A DNA stretch of 64,000 nt from Bacillota bacterium (GCA_023390815.1 JAEWCC010000019.1:1-64000); one strand, 5' to 3'; counted from the stretch's first letter, positions 17,665-27,017 are shown. Made by a program: numbers and translations. The notes: generated by a model not told the origin, from the letters alone.

Positions 17665-18528
17665 TTATGCAAGTCCGCTGCCTTTCAGGATACGGGAAGC
17701 GGCTTCTGCTTTGTTCATGGTGTAGATATGGAATTTGGTAATTCCATTGCTCATCAAATATTGGATTTCCCGAATTGCGTAATCAATGCCCGCTTCAGAG
17801 AATGCTTCGGTATCCTCGCCGTATTTGCATATGATCCGGCTTAAGCCCGAAGGGATGGAGCACGCCGATAGCAACGCCATGCGGATAATCTGATTCGGGT
17901 TAAGCACCGGCATAATGCCCGTCACGATGGGCGCTTTAATTCCGGCTTTATACACTTTCTCATAAAAATCCACGATCGCGTTGCGGTCGAAGCAAAGCTG
18001 TGTTACAAAAAAATCCGCGCCGGTCTGGGCTTTCAGCCGTAAAAAAGCAATATCTTCTTCATGGTTGCCGCTTTCCACATGAAGCTCGGGATAAGCGGCT
18101 GCCGCAATGGTAAAGCCGCCGAATCTCTTAACGTCTGCGATCAGATCGCTGGCGTGTTTATAGTGCTGAAAAGCGGACTCAGTGTTCATACCCCCCGGTA
18201 TATCCCCGCGCAGGGCAAGTACATTTTCAATGCCTTCATCCTTTAGCTGTGCTAACATATTTTGTATTCCGTCGGGAGTTGCACCGACGCAGGTTAAGTG
18301 GGCAATTGCCTCCATGCTCAAAGTGTTTTTTATATAGGAAGCGATCTCGATCGTGCGGTCGCGGTTGCTGCCGCCCGCGCCATACGTCACGCTGACAAAG
18401 GCAGGATCAAAAACGGAAAGCCGGGATATGGTCTCATATACGGTGTCGATCGGCATATCCTTTTTGGGCGGGAAAAATTCGAATGAAAACTGGCTTTGCG
18501 GACCGGATAGCTTATCGAAGAGTTTCAT
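17665..18528 (-). CDS. metF: methylenetetrahydrofolate reductase
   Basis: A 287-residue TIM-barrel flavoenzyme reducing 5,10-methylene-THF to 5-methyl-THF, the methyl donor for methionine synthase. Family motifs visible: SFEFFPPK near the N-terminus, VSVTYGAGGS, LTCVGATPDGI, NVLALRGDIPGG, and GIMPVLNP. ATG at 18528 is preceded by GGAGGT; an in-frame start at 18564 is less likely. It is divergent from the MetH activation/MetH operon, linking methyl-THF production and use. Confidence 0.95.
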   Translation of the reverse strand: MKLFDKLSGPQSQFSFEFFPPKKDMPIDTVYETISRLSVFDPAFVSVTYGAGGSNRDRTIEIASYIKNTLSMEAIAHLTCVGATPDGIQNMLAQLKDEGIENVLALRGDIPGGMNTESAFQHYKHASDLIADVKRFGGFTIAAAAYPELHVESGNHEEDIAFLRLKAQTGADFFVTQLCFDRNAIVDFYEKVYKAGIKAPIVTGIMPVLNPNQIIRMALLSACSIPSGLSRIICKYGEDTEAFSEAGIDYAIREIQYLMSNGITKFHIYTMNKAEAASRILKGSGLA

Positions 18529-18587
18529 GGGTGAGACCTCCACAGATTTTGTATATTTAATCACAACGGTGGGTTTTTTTCAAGAGG

Positions 18588-18616
18588 TTGAAACTTCAAG
18601 GCAAGTGGTGTATCAT
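18588..18616 (+). promoter_or_regulatory. promoter of the methionine synthase operon
   Basis: TTGAAA at 18588-18593 and TATCAT at 18611-18616 with a 17-base spacer. It lies in the 104-base region between divergent metF and the MetH activation gene. I see no SAM or B12 riboswitch in this short interval. Confidence 0.65.
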
Positions 18617-18632
18617 AACTTTTGAGGTGTCT

Positions 18633-19232
18633 ATGGAGGAATTCCCGTATATTTCGTTTGTACCCGACAAAAAAACGATCATGCGGCGGCTGGGTTCGCA
18701 AAAAGCGACATTTCCGGCCGGGCTCGACGCGGACATCGACGCGATGATAGTCAAGGCGCGGTCCGCTTTTTTTGTAAAAGGACGCGCGAAAGTCTGCAGC
18801 CTCCTGCACGTCGGCGAAGATATTGTCGAAATAGATGGCTTGCCGGTGAAATCCCGGCTGCTGTCCAATATGCTAAAGAGCAGCAACGGTGTATACCTGA
18901 TGTGTGCGACGATACCGCAGCGCTATGTAGATAGAATCAGCGCCGCAATGAAACAGAGTGAAGGGCTTAAAGCGATCGTTTATGATGCTTACGCTTCGGA
19001 GTATGTGGACGGCGCGCTGGACGTGATTATGGAGCGCAAGAACGTCCAACTGATAAGAACCGGGCAAAAGCTGACGAAGCTGAGGTTCAGCGCAGGCTAT
19101 GGAGATCTCGACATCCGCTGGCAGAAGCCTTTCTACGATATGCTTGGTATGAGCTCGCTGGGTGTCACTATCAATGAACAATTCCTGCTGTCACCCGAAA
19201 AGTCGGTGATCGCGGTTGCGGGGGTGGAATAG
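18633..19232 (+). CDS. stand-alone methionine synthase activation-domain protein
   Basis: A 199-residue protein matching the C-terminal reactivation domain of B12-dependent methionine synthase, which uses S-adenosylmethionine and reduced flavodoxin to rescue oxidised cob(II)alamin. Visible hallmarks are the SSNGVYLMCATIP strand, the AYASEYVDGALD helix and the SAGYGDLDIRWQKPFYDML segment that corresponds to the SAM-binding RxxxGY region of MetH (here RFSAGYGD). Start set at ATG 18633 after GAGGTG. It is immediately followed by a MetH that lacks this domain, so the two polypeptides together form one enzyme. Confidence 0.88.
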   Translation: MEEFPYISFVPDKKTIMRRLGSQKATFPAGLDADIDAMIVKARSAFFVKGRAKVCSLLHVGEDIVEIDGLPVKSRLLSNMLKSSNGVYLMCATIPQRYVDRISAAMKQSEGLKAIVYDAYASEYVDGALDVIMERKNVQLIRTGQKLTKLRFSAGYGDLDIRWQKPFYDMLGMSSLGVTINEQFLLSPEKSVIAVAGVE

Positions 19233-21614
19233 ATGAAAAAGATCGATGGACTGAACTTTCTGGAATCCTTAAAAAACCGCATCATGATACTCGACGGCGC
19301 GACGGGTACTGCCTTGCAGCAACATGGCATGATGCCCGGCATATGCCCGGAACTTTACGCGCTTGAAAATCCACAGGTGCTGCGCGATATACAACGCCGC
19401 TACATCGAGGCGGGTACACGCGCAATATACACGTTCACGATGGGTGCCAACGCGTGCAAGCTCAAAGAATTTGGCCTCAGCGGCGATATGTACCGGATTA
19501 ATAAAGAACTGGCCGAACTCACCGTGGATGTTGCGGGCGACCGTGCTTTCGTGGGCGGGGATATCAGCTCGACCGGTTCGTTTTTGGTGCCGCTGGGGGA
19601 CCTTGAGTTTGAGCAGGTCGTCGATATATACAAAGAACAGGTCCGCGCGCTGGTAGACGGCGGTGTGGATTTCATTATTATCGAGACGATGATCGACATC
19701 CAGGAGACGCGCGCCGCAGTGATCGCGGCCAAAGAAGCGTGTGATCTCCCCGTGGTGGCGAGTATGACGTTTGACGCGCATGGCCGGACGCTGACGGGCA
19801 CGACGCCTGCCGCCGCTGCCATCACGCTGATTAGCGCGGGCGCGGACGTGGTAGGCCTGAACTGCTCCACCGGACCGGGGGAGATGCTCCCGCTCGTCGC
19901 GGCCATGAAGGAAGTCAGCAGCGTGCCGCTGCTCGTCAAGCCCAATGCGGGCATGCCGCACATCGTAAACGGAGAGACGCATTTCGATCTCTCCTGCGAA
20001 GCGTTCCGGCAGTATGTTAAACCGCTCTGTGAGGCGGGAGCAAACCTCATCGGCGGATGCTGCGGAACAGATCCAGATTATATCCGCGCCGTCTCAGCGG
20101 AGATAGAAGGGCTTAGCCCTCTGCCGTGGAAGGAGTCGCTGCCTGCTGCGCTCACGTCTGTCTCGGACGAAGTTTACATCGGACAGCAGCTGCGCGTAAT
20201 CGGCGAAAGGATTAACCCCACGGGCAAGCCAAAGCTCAAGGAAGCGCTCAAAACAGGTGATTTCTATGAGGTTCTCGATATGGCGCTGGAGCAGCGCGAC
20301 AGCGGCGCTCACATTCTGGACGTCAATATGGGCCTGCCGGAAGTGGACGAAGCTTCCGCGATGAAGCAAGCCATCGAAACGATATCCGTACAGGCCAAGC
20401 TGCCTATATGCATCGACTCCTCGCGCGTGGAAGTGATTGAACAGGCGCTGCGCATCTGTCCCGGACGCGCGCTCGTCAACTCCGTTTCCACCAAAGCGGA
20501 GCATCTGGCCAGGCTACTGCCGATCGTCAGGAAGTACCGTGCAATGTTTATCCTGCTGCCGATCGGCGACAGCGGCATACCCAAAACCGCGAAGGAACGC
20601 ATCGTGGAGATCGAGACCGCATACGAGACGATTCAGGCTGCAGGCTTAAGCAAGCGGGATATGCTCGTGGACGGTCTCGTGATGACGGTATCCTCGGACC
20701 CGAGAGCTGCGATCGAGACGCTCAAGGTCGTCAAATGGTGTTCGGAACACGGCTTTTACACCGTGCTCGGCATATCGAACGGCTCGTTCGGGCTGCCGGA
20801 GCGCAAGTACATCAACTCCGCCTATCTCGTGATGGCGATGGCAAACGGGCTCTCCACGGCGATCATGAACCCCAACGATGCGCTGATGATGGACCTCTAT
20901 CACGCGGCGGAAGCGCTGATCGAGCGAGACGAGAACTTTACGCAATATATCAAAAGGTTCTCCGATACGCAAATAAGCGAAGCGGACGCAGAAAACATCG
21001 TCGATGCCATATTGACGGGCAAAAAAAAAACCATAACTACGCTGATCGATAAGGAAATGGCATCCGGCGCGACGCCGGAGTTGATCATCAACGACATGAT
21101 CATTCCCGCGCTGCGCAAGGTGGGCGATCTGTATGAACAGCGCGTCTACTTTTTGCCGCAGCTGATATACAGCGCGGAGGCGGCGCACGCCGCGTTCGAC
21201 TACCTTGAGAAGCACTTCCCGGCGCTTTCGGGAGCGGACGACCGCAAAAAGGTCGTCATTGCGACGGTACGCGGGGATATTCACGATATCGGAAAGAATC
21301 TCGTTGCGATGCTGCTAAAGAACCATGGCTTTGCCGTGACAGACCTCGGGAAGGATGTACCCGCACAGCGCATCATCGACGAAGCGGAAGCGCAGAATGC
21401 CGACATTATCGCGCTCTCCGCGCTTATCACCACGACCGCGCGCGAGATGGAGAGCGTCATTGCGCTCGCCAGACAGCGCAATCTGCAGGCAAAAGTGCTC
21501 GTGGGCGGCGCGGTAATTACAGAAGAATACGCCAAAGGCATCGGTGCGGACGGCTATGCCGGGGACGCGGCAGGGGCGGTAAAGGCAGCATCAAAGCTGG
21601 CGGGTATTGAATAG
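19233..21614 (+). CDS. metH: cobalamin-dependent methionine synthase, core (no activation domain)
   Basis: A 793-residue protein with homocysteine-binding domain (about 1-300; zinc cysteines in GLNCS and GGCCGTDP), pterin/methyl-THF domain (about 310-565; RINPTGKPKLKEAL, ILDVNMGLPEVDE), cobalamin cap (about 580-665) and Rossmann B12-binding domain (about 670-790) with the DxHxxG motif as D682-I-H684-D-I-G687, H684 being the lower cobalt ligand. Full-length MetH is about 1200 residues; the missing activation domain is the gene directly upstream, whose stop codon abuts this ATG. A GGGGGTGG ribosome site lies within the previous gene. Confidence 0.96.
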   Translation: MKKIDGLNFLESLKNRIMILDGATGTALQQHGMMPGICPELYALENPQVLRDIQRRYIEAGTRAIYTFTMGANACKLKEFGLSGDMYRINKELAELTVDVAGDRAFVGGDISSTGSFLVPLGDLEFEQVVDIYKEQVRALVDGGVDFIIIETMIDIQETRAAVIAAKEACDLPVVASMTFDAHGRTLTGTTPAAAAITLISAGADVVGLNCSTGPGEMLPLVAAMKEVSSVPLLVKPNAGMPHIVNGETHFDLSCEAFRQYVKPLCEAGANLIGGCCGTDPDYIRAVSAEIEGLSPLPWKESLPAALTSVSDEVYIGQQLRVIGERINPTGKPKLKEALKTGDFYEVLDMALEQRDSGAHILDVNMGLPEVDEASAMKQAIETISVQAKLPICIDSSRVEVIEQALRICPGRALVNSVSTKAEHLARLLPIVRKYRAMFILLPIGDSGIPKTAKERIVEIETAYETIQAAGLSKRDMLVDGLVMTVSSDPRAAIETLKVVKWCSEHGFYTVLGISNGSFGLPERKYINSAYLVMAMANGLSTAIMNPNDALMMDLYHAAEALIERDENFTQYIKRFSDTQISEADAENIVDAILTGKKKTITTLIDKEMASGATPELIINDMIIPALRKVGDLYEQRVYFLPQLIYSAEAAHAAFDYLEKHFPALSGADDRKKVVIATVRGDIHDIGKNLVAMLLKNHGFAVTDLGKDVPAQRIIDEAEAQNADIIALSALITTTAREMESVIALARQRNLQAKVLVGGAVITEEYAKGIGADGYAGDAAGAVKAASKLAGIE

Positions 21615-21631
21615 ATTTATCAGGAGCAACC

Positions 21632-22351
21632 ATGAGACCAAAAATTGATACGCACACGCACACGCTGCTGTCGGGGCATGCGCATTCGACATTGCTTGAA
21701 AACGCGGCTGCAGCGGCTGAATTCGGCTTGACTGGCTTTGTGCTGACCGACCACGGCCCGATGTTACCCGGCGCATCCCCGGAATTTGTACTATCGACCT
21801 ACAAGTTTTTCCCGTACGAGATAAAAGGCGTCCGCGTTTATCATGGCGTAGAAGCCAACATTTTCGATGATGAAGGCAGCATCGATATCGGTGAAAAATA
21901 TCTGAAAATGCTGGATTATGTAATCGCGGGGCTGCACGAGTTTGTCCGCCTCAGTGGCGGGCGGCAGAAGGATACCGAAACGGTATTGTGCGCAATGAAC
22001 AACCCTTATTTGGATGTTATCTCGCACCCAGATAACCCGGCGTATGATCTCGATTATGAGGCGATTGTCAGGGAAACCGCACGTCTTGGCAAACTGATGG
22101 AAGTCAACGATCATTCCTTTCTGTTCCGTAAGGGCGGCGCCGAAAACGCGTTAAAATACCTGCCGCTCTGCAAAAAACACGGGGTGCGTGTGGCGGTTTC
22201 GAGTGATTCGCATTTCGCGCTGGAGATGGGAAAGCATGATACGGCACTTAAGATATTGGAACTTGCTGGATTCCCTGCAGAGCTTGTCGTGAACCTGACG
22301 CGGGAGCGATTCGAATCTTACCTGGAGGAGAGAAAACGCAGAATAGTTTGA
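21632..22351 (+). CDS. PHP-domain phosphoesterase (YcdX-like)
   Basis: A 239-residue metal-dependent phosphoesterase of the PHP family. N-terminal HTHTLLSGHAHST (His6, His8 region, then HAH), LTDHGP, GVEANIFDDEG, SHPDNPAY and SSDSHF supply the expected His/Asp/Glu metal ligands. YcdX-like members hydrolyse phosphate esters; the substrate is not predictable. It follows metH by 17 bases with AGGAGC as ribosome site and is probably in the same operon. Confidence 0.9.
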   Translation: MRPKIDTHTHTLLSGHAHSTLLENAAAAAEFGLTGFVLTDHGPMLPGASPEFVLSTYKFFPYEIKGVRVYHGVEANIFDDEGSIDIGEKYLKMLDYVIAGLHEFVRLSGGRQKDTETVLCAMNNPYLDVISHPDNPAYDLDYEAIVRETARLGKLMEVNDHSFLFRKGGAENALKYLPLCKKHGVRVAVSSDSHFALEMGKHDTALKILELAGFPAELVVNLTRERFESYLEERKRRIV

Positions 22352-22378
22352 ACTATTAACGATTTGTATCTTAATACT

Positions 22379-22412
22379 TGCCGCAAGGCGCTTATGATAC
22401 TATAATCGAAAT
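22379..22412 (+). promoter_or_regulatory. promoter of the oxoamine synthase fusion gene
   Basis: TTGCCG at 22379-22384 and TATAAT at 22401-22406 are 16 bases apart. The block CTTATGATACTATAATC (22391-22407) is almost repeated at 53047-53063 before the small zinc-ribbon gene. Confidence 0.55.
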
Positions 22413-22461
22413 ATATACTTTTTTCGGAATCATACATTTTATTATTCGGAGGCATGGCAGG

Positions 22462-25400
22462 ATGGATATCATCACGAAGAAGCTCAGTGAGCTTCGGGAG
22501 GAGAGGGCGTTTAAAAACCTGTTCTCCATCATGTGCGGCTATGGCGACAAGGTCGCCGCGGAGTATCAGGAGAATACCGTCATCAAAAAGCTGACCTATG
22601 CGGATTACGAGCGAATTTCGGTGACGGGTGCCAGCCGTCTTGCGAAGCTGCTTGCGGGGGTAGAGCGAAACACGTTTGTCGCGCTGCGCGTCGCCAACAA
22701 TCCGCTTTGGCCTGCGGCGTTCTGGTCGATCATCATGGCGGGATACCGTCCGCTGCTCGTCGATGCGTCCAGCGAAGACAGTCAGGTCATGCATATTCTC
22801 AAACAGGCAGGTTCGCGCGCGGTCGTTTCCGACTCTCCCGTATCCATCGGCGGCGTACTGTGTGTGACGCCGGATGAGTTTTTAAGCTACGACGCGCAGA
22901 GCACTGCTTTTACGCCTGTGTATGGCGATGCGGTCGCGCTTTGCACTTCGGGCACAACGGCAACGCCCAAAGTGTATGTTTACAGTGAGCACGCGATCTG
23001 CGATCAGGTGCTGCTCGCGGACTATGTTTACCGTAACAACAATAAGATCATCCACCCGGGTGAGATTAAGCAGCTCGCATTCCTTCCGTTCCACCACATA
23101 TTCGGTTTTATCGCCGTATATCTTTGGTTCTCATTCTTCGGCAAAACCATCGTGTACATATCCAAGCGGACTTCCGACGTGATTCTGTCTGCATGCAAAG
23201 CGCATAAGGTAACGCATATATTCGCGGTGCCGCTGCTATGGAACAACGTCGCAAAGGGAATACTACGTAAGGCGAAGATGCAGGGCGAGGCAACTTACGA
23301 AAAGCTTCTCGGTGCGTGCGATCTCTCCATCAAGCTGCAGCGCAGCCTGGGCGATACGGGCCGCAAGCTCGTATCCAGTTTGTTTTTCAAGGACATTCAG
23401 GAGAAGCTCGTGGGAAACAGCGTTCAGTTTTTGATCAGCGGCGGCGGGCATATACAGCCTGAGACACTGAAGATCATCAACGCGATCGGCTATCCGCTGT
23501 ATTCGGGCTTTGGCATGACCGAGACGGGAATCGACTCGGTGGAGCTTTCCGGTAAGATCGACAACCGGCTCGATGCGGGCGTCGGCAAGCCGTTTGAACC
23601 GATGGAATACCGCATTGTGAAGGATCGCGCGGACGCTGCGACCGGTGAACTGCAGATACGCGGCGAAGCCATTCACTCGGGCCGTATGGTGGACGGCGTA
23701 TATATTGCGCGTGAAACCGCGGATGGCGGCTGGTTTGCTTCGGGTGACATCGTGCGCGAGGTGGGCGGACGCTACTTCATCGAAGGCCGTCTCAAGGACG
23801 TCATCATTAACGAATCGGGTGAAAATGTGTATCCCGACGAGTTGGAGGACTCCTTCTCTGAGCTGCCGCATGCGGAGCATATCTGCGTCGTCGGCATTGC
23901 GACGAAGGGCGTATATGACGACTCTACGTTGATCGTGACGCTGAGCGAGAACGCGGTGGGCGACGAACAGAAGACGAACGAGATGATCGCCGAGATCACG
24001 CGTATTAACGGTCTGCTTCCAATCTACAAAAAGATCAAACGCGCGTACCTCTCGCTCGATCCGCTGCCGCTGGCAAACGGCATCAAGGTGCGCCGCCAGA
24101 AGGTGAAGGAAGCGATTGAGCGCGGAACAGGGCGCTTTGAGATCATCGACATCAAAAGCGGCATGCTGCGCCACGATTCGCCGGTCAAGCAGGAAAAGTC
24201 CAATGGTGTAAGCTATGACAACATCGAACTCTCGCAGATTACGGAGCAGGTAAGACGGATTTTTGCCGATGTGCTGAGCATCGAAGCGTCCGGTATTTCC
24301 GACACGGATCATTTTGTGGACGATCTTGGCGGGGACAGCCTCTCGAGCTTAAGCGTATTCTCTAAGGCGGAGGAGATGTACGGCGTCATCATACCCGATA
24401 CGGAATATTTCTCCTGTGCAAACGTACAGGATCTGTCCAAACTGCTGTACCGCAAACTGCATAACATTGAAGGGATAAAGGAAGAATCTGTGAATAATGA
24501 AATCAAGCATATAACGAAATTCAACCAATCCAGGGAATTTGAAGAATACGCACAGCGCAAGCTGGCGCTTGCCGACGCGGGACTTAAGGACCCGTACTTT
24601 GTCGCGCACGACTCGATACTCAAGGATACCTCGATCGTTGATGGCCGCGAGGTCATTAACCTTGCTTCGTACAACTACGTGGGCATGTCCGGCCATCCGC
24701 GCACTGCGGAAGCCGCTAAGAAGGCCATTGAGAAATACGGCACATCTGCTTCGGGTTCCCGCCTGATCGCGGGCGAGAAGACGCTGTATATCGAGCTCGA
24801 GAAGGCGATTGCGCAGTGGAAGCATACCGACGACGCGGTGGTGCTCGTAGGTGGTCATTCCACCAATGTGACGTTCGTCGGCAACTTCTGCAACGAGCAC
24901 GACCTGATCGTGTATGACGCGCTGTCCCACAACTCCATCACGCAGGGATGCCAGCTTTCCCGGAGCGCGACCAAGGCGTTCCCGCACAACGATTTTGAGG
25001 GCCTTGAGCATATTCTTAAAGCCGCGCGTGATAAATATGAAAAGATACTGATCGTCGTGGAAGGCGTGTACTCGATGGACGGCGATATCGCGCCGATCCC
25101 CGCTTTCGTAGCGCTCAAGAAGAAATACGGCGCTTTTCTCATGGTGGACGAAGCGCATTCGGGCTGTGTGATCGGCGAAAACGGCAACGGCGTGGACGAA
25201 TACTTTGACCTGCTGCCCGGCGATGTCGATATCAAGATGGGCACGCTCAGCAAGGGCCTCGGCACCTGCGGCGGATATATCGCAGGTGACGCCGATTTGA
25301 TCTCGTTCCTGCACTATTCGATGCCTGGATTTATGTTCTCCGTGGGTATCAGCCCGCCGCTTGCCGCAGCGACCCTCGAAGCCGTCAAGATTATGATGGA

Positions 25401-25719
25401 AGGCAACCCCAAAGTGGCTGATCTGCACGCGAACATTACTTATTTCGTGGAAGGTGCCAAGAAACGCGGTTTCAATACCTGCCTCGCCAAGGAAACGGCG
25501 ATCGTTCCGATCATGGTGGGCGAGGATCACGACGCATACGAACTCTCCACACGTATGCTGGAGCGCGGCGTGTTCGTACCGCCAGCAGTGTACCCGGCTG
25601 TGCCGAGGCATCAGGCGCGTCTTCGTTTCTGCCTCACGAGCGAGCACAAGCCGCATCAGCTCGATACCGCGCTGGATATACTGGATGAGCTGTACACGGA
25701 AATGGGTATTAAAAAATAG
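22462..25719 (+). CDS. acyl-AMP ligase / acyl carrier protein / alpha-oxoamine synthase fusion
   Basis: A 1085-residue three-part enzyme. Residues about 1-550: adenylate-forming ligase with P-loop CTSGTTATPK near 160-170, GFGMTETG and the GRLKDVIINESGENVYP motif near 440. Residues about 590-660: carrier domain with DDLGGDSLSSL, phosphopantetheine serine S626. Residues about 680-1085: PLP-dependent alpha-oxoamine synthase (fold type I; GTSASGSRLIAGE, VDEAHSG with D896, catalytic K931 in GTLSKGLGTCGG) of the AONS/KBL/serine palmitoyltransferase group. It should activate an acyl acid, load it on its own carrier and condense it with an amino acid with loss of CO2 to make an alpha-aminoketone. GGAGG at 22448 fixes the start. 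galE follows after nine bases. The product is unknown; a sphingoid-like or aminoketone lipid head is possible. Confidence 0.93.
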   Translation: MDIITKKLSELREERAFKNLFSIMCGYGDKVAAEYQENTVIKKLTYADYERISVTGASRLAKLLAGVERNTFVALRVANNPLWPAAFWSIIMAGYRPLLVDASSEDSQVMHILKQAGSRAVVSDSPVSIGGVLCVTPDEFLSYDAQSTAFTPVYGDAVALCTSGTTATPKVYVYSEHAICDQVLLADYVYRNNNKIIHPGEIKQLAFLPFHHIFGFIAVYLWFSFFGKTIVYISKRTSDVILSACKAHKVTHIFAVPLLWNNVAKGILRKAKMQGEATYEKLLGACDLSIKLQRSLGDTGRKLVSSLFFKDIQEKLVGNSVQFLISGGGHIQPETLKIINAIGYPLYSGFGMTETGIDSVELSGKIDNRLDAGVGKPFEPMEYRIVKDRADAATGELQIRGEAIHSGRMVDGVYIARETADGGWFASGDIVREVGGRYFIEGRLKDVIINESGENVYPDELEDSFSELPHAEHICVVGIATKGVYDDSTLIVTLSENAVGDEQKTNEMIAEITRINGLLPIYKKIKRAYLSLDPLPLANGIKVRRQKVKEAIERGTGRFEIIDIKSGMLRHDSPVKQEKSNGVSYDNIELSQITEQVRRIFADVLSIEASGISDTDHFVDDLGGDSLSSLSVFSKAEEMYGVIIPDTEYFSCANVQDLSKLLYRKLHNIEGIKEESVNNEIKHITKFNQSREFEEYAQRKLALADAGLKDPYFVAHDSILKDTSIVDGREVINLASYNYVGMSGHPRTAEAAKKAIEKYGTSASGSRLIAGEKTLYIELEKAIAQWKHTDDAVVLVGGHSTNVTFVGNFCNEHDLIVYDALSHNSITQGCQLSRSATKAFPHNDFEGLEHILKAARDKYEKILIVVEGVYSMDGDIAPIPAFVALKKKYGAFLMVDEAHSGCVIGENGNGVDEYFDLLPGDVDIKMGTLSKGLGTCGGYIAGDADLISFLHYSMPGFMFSVGISPPLAAATLEAVKIMMEGNPKVADLHANITYFVEGAKKRGFNTCLAKETAIVPIMVGEDHDAYELSTRMLERGVFVPPAVYPAVPRHQARLRFCLTSEHKPHQLDTALDILDELYTEMGIKK

Positions 25720-25728
25720 GAGATTGCG

Positions 25729-26715
25729 ATGAAGGTATTGGTTTCGGGCGGCGCCGGTTATATCGGCAGCCATGCGGTGCGCCAACTACAGCGCAGCGGC
25801 TATGAAGTCGCGGTGTTTGACAACCTGTCCAAAGGGCACCGGCAGGCAGTGAAAGATGTCCCCTTGTTTGAAGGAGACCTGCTCGACAGGGAAAGCCTGA
25901 AGCGCTGTTTTGTAGAACACCGCGTGGACGCGGTGATGCATTTTGCGGCGCTGAGCCTTGTGGGCGAATCCATGAAGGAACCGTACAAGTACTACGAGAA
26001 CAACGTCGTCGGCAGCCTGAACCTGTTTAAAGCGGCAATGGATGCGGGCGTGGGTCAATTTATATTCTCCTCGACGGCTGCGGTTTATGGTGAACCGGCA
26101 GTTGTACCGATCACGGAGGATTGTGAAAAAGCGCCGCTTAACGTATACGGGCGCACAAAGCTTGTGATCGAAGGCATGCTGAAGGACTTCTCAGATATCT
26201 ACGGCATCCGCTACAAGACGCTTCGCTATTTCAACGCAGCGGGCGCGGATGAAGCGGGTGATATCGGCGAGGACCATGATCCCGAAACCCACCTGATTCC
26301 CATCATCTACGGCTTTGTCAACGGACGTCGTGACAGCCTGCAGGTGTACGGCGACGACTACAACACGCCGGACGGTACGTGCATCCGCGACTATATTCAC
26401 GTGACCGACCTTGCGGATGCGCATGTGCTTGCGTTGCGTGATCTTACAGTAGGCGGAAGCAGTGACGTATACAATCTCGGCAGCGAAAACGGCTTCTCAG
26501 TGCTGGAGATCATCCGTGCGGCGGAAAAAGCCACGGACAGGACCATCCACTACCACGTCACTGAGCGCAGGCCGGGCGACCCGGCACGCCTCGTGGCGTC
26601 GTCGGAAAAGATCCGCAAAGCGCTGGGCTGGGTACCTAAATACGGTATCGAGGAGATACTGGAAAGCGCATGGCAGTTCCACAGCCGGTATCCGCTGGGG
26701 TATGCAGATATTTAA
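25729..26715 (+). CDS. galE: UDP-glucose 4-epimerase
   Basis: A 328-residue extended SDR enzyme interconverting UDP-glucose and UDP-galactose. NAD-binding GGAGYIGSH at residues 7-15, FSSTAAVYGEP with catalytic Ser/Thr, YGRTKLVIE as the YxxxK pair, and DYIHVTDLADAHVLAL are the expected GalE motifs. AGGAGAT lies seven bases upstream of the ATG. It lies directly behind the oxoamine synthase fusion gene, so it may feed sugar for a glycosylated product of that enzyme, which is inference. Confidence 0.95.
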   Translation: MKVLVSGGAGYIGSHAVRQLQRSGYEVAVFDNLSKGHRQAVKDVPLFEGDLLDRESLKRCFVEHRVDAVMHFAALSLVGESMKEPYKYYENNVVGSLNLFKAAMDAGVGQFIFSSTAAVYGEPAVVPITEDCEKAPLNVYGRTKLVIEGMLKDFSDIYGIRYKTLRYFNAAGADEAGDIGEDHDPETHLIPIIYGFVNGRRDSLQVYGDDYNTPDGTCIRDYIHVTDLADAHVLALRDLTVGGSSDVYNLGSENGFSVLEIIRAAEKATDRTIHYHVTERRPGDPARLVASSEKIRKALGWVPKYGIEEILESAWQFHSRYPLGYADI

Positions 26716-26727
26716 ACTAAATATTGC

Positions 26728-26757
26728 TTGACAGCAGGCTTGTCCTGCCGTTATAAT
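26728..26757 (+). promoter_or_regulatory. promoter of the leu operon
   Basis: TTGACA (26728-26733) and TATAAT (26752-26757), consensus hexamers with an 18-base spacer that contains the small inverted repeat GCAGG-cttgt-CCTGC. Confidence 0.85.
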
Positions 26758-26763
26758 ACGCGA

Positions 26764-27017
26764 TAATAAAGGCTATGACGGAGAACAGTAACTGTGCCCA
26801 GCTTTTCAGAGAGCCGCTGTTTGGTGAAAGGCGGCAGGCAAAGCATGGTGAAGCTCGCTCCCAAGCCGCTGTGCCGAAACAGGTAGGTACAGACGTTCTG
26901 ACCCGACGTTACACGGGGACGGGCATCATGTTGTGCCCTGTTGAGCTGGCGGCGTATTAGCCGTAAGCAGAGTGGTACCGCGAAGTCTTTCGTCTCTGTA
27001 ATGACGAAAGGCTTTTT
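26764..27017 (+). promoter_or_regulatory. T-box leader, leucine type, controlling leuACD
   Basis: A tRNA-sensing leader. The T-box sequence AGAGTGGTACCGCG is at 26969-26982. Stem I features include GAGAGCCGCTGTTTGGTGAA (around 26810-26829). A CTC leucine codon at 26854-26856, set in GAAGCTCGCTCCC before CCAAG, is the likely specifier. The terminator stem is AAGTCTTTCGTC with GACGAAAGGCTT (one G-U pair) followed by T6 near 27012-27017. The downstream genes make leucine, which agrees with a leucine specifier. Uncharged tRNA-Leu binding would open the terminator and switch on the operon. Confidence 0.92.

Noticed and set aside
18529..18632. SAM or cobalamin riboswitch between metF and the MetH operon
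   Set aside because: The interval is only about 100 bases and is filled by promoters and ribosome sites; no B12-box or S-box elements seen.
23263..25785. Long minus-strand open frames (349 and 478 codons) opposite the oxoamine synthase fusion
   Set aside because: They lie wholly antisense to a gene with clear domain motifs, show no recognisable family, have biased composition and lack ribosome sites; typical codon-bias shadows.
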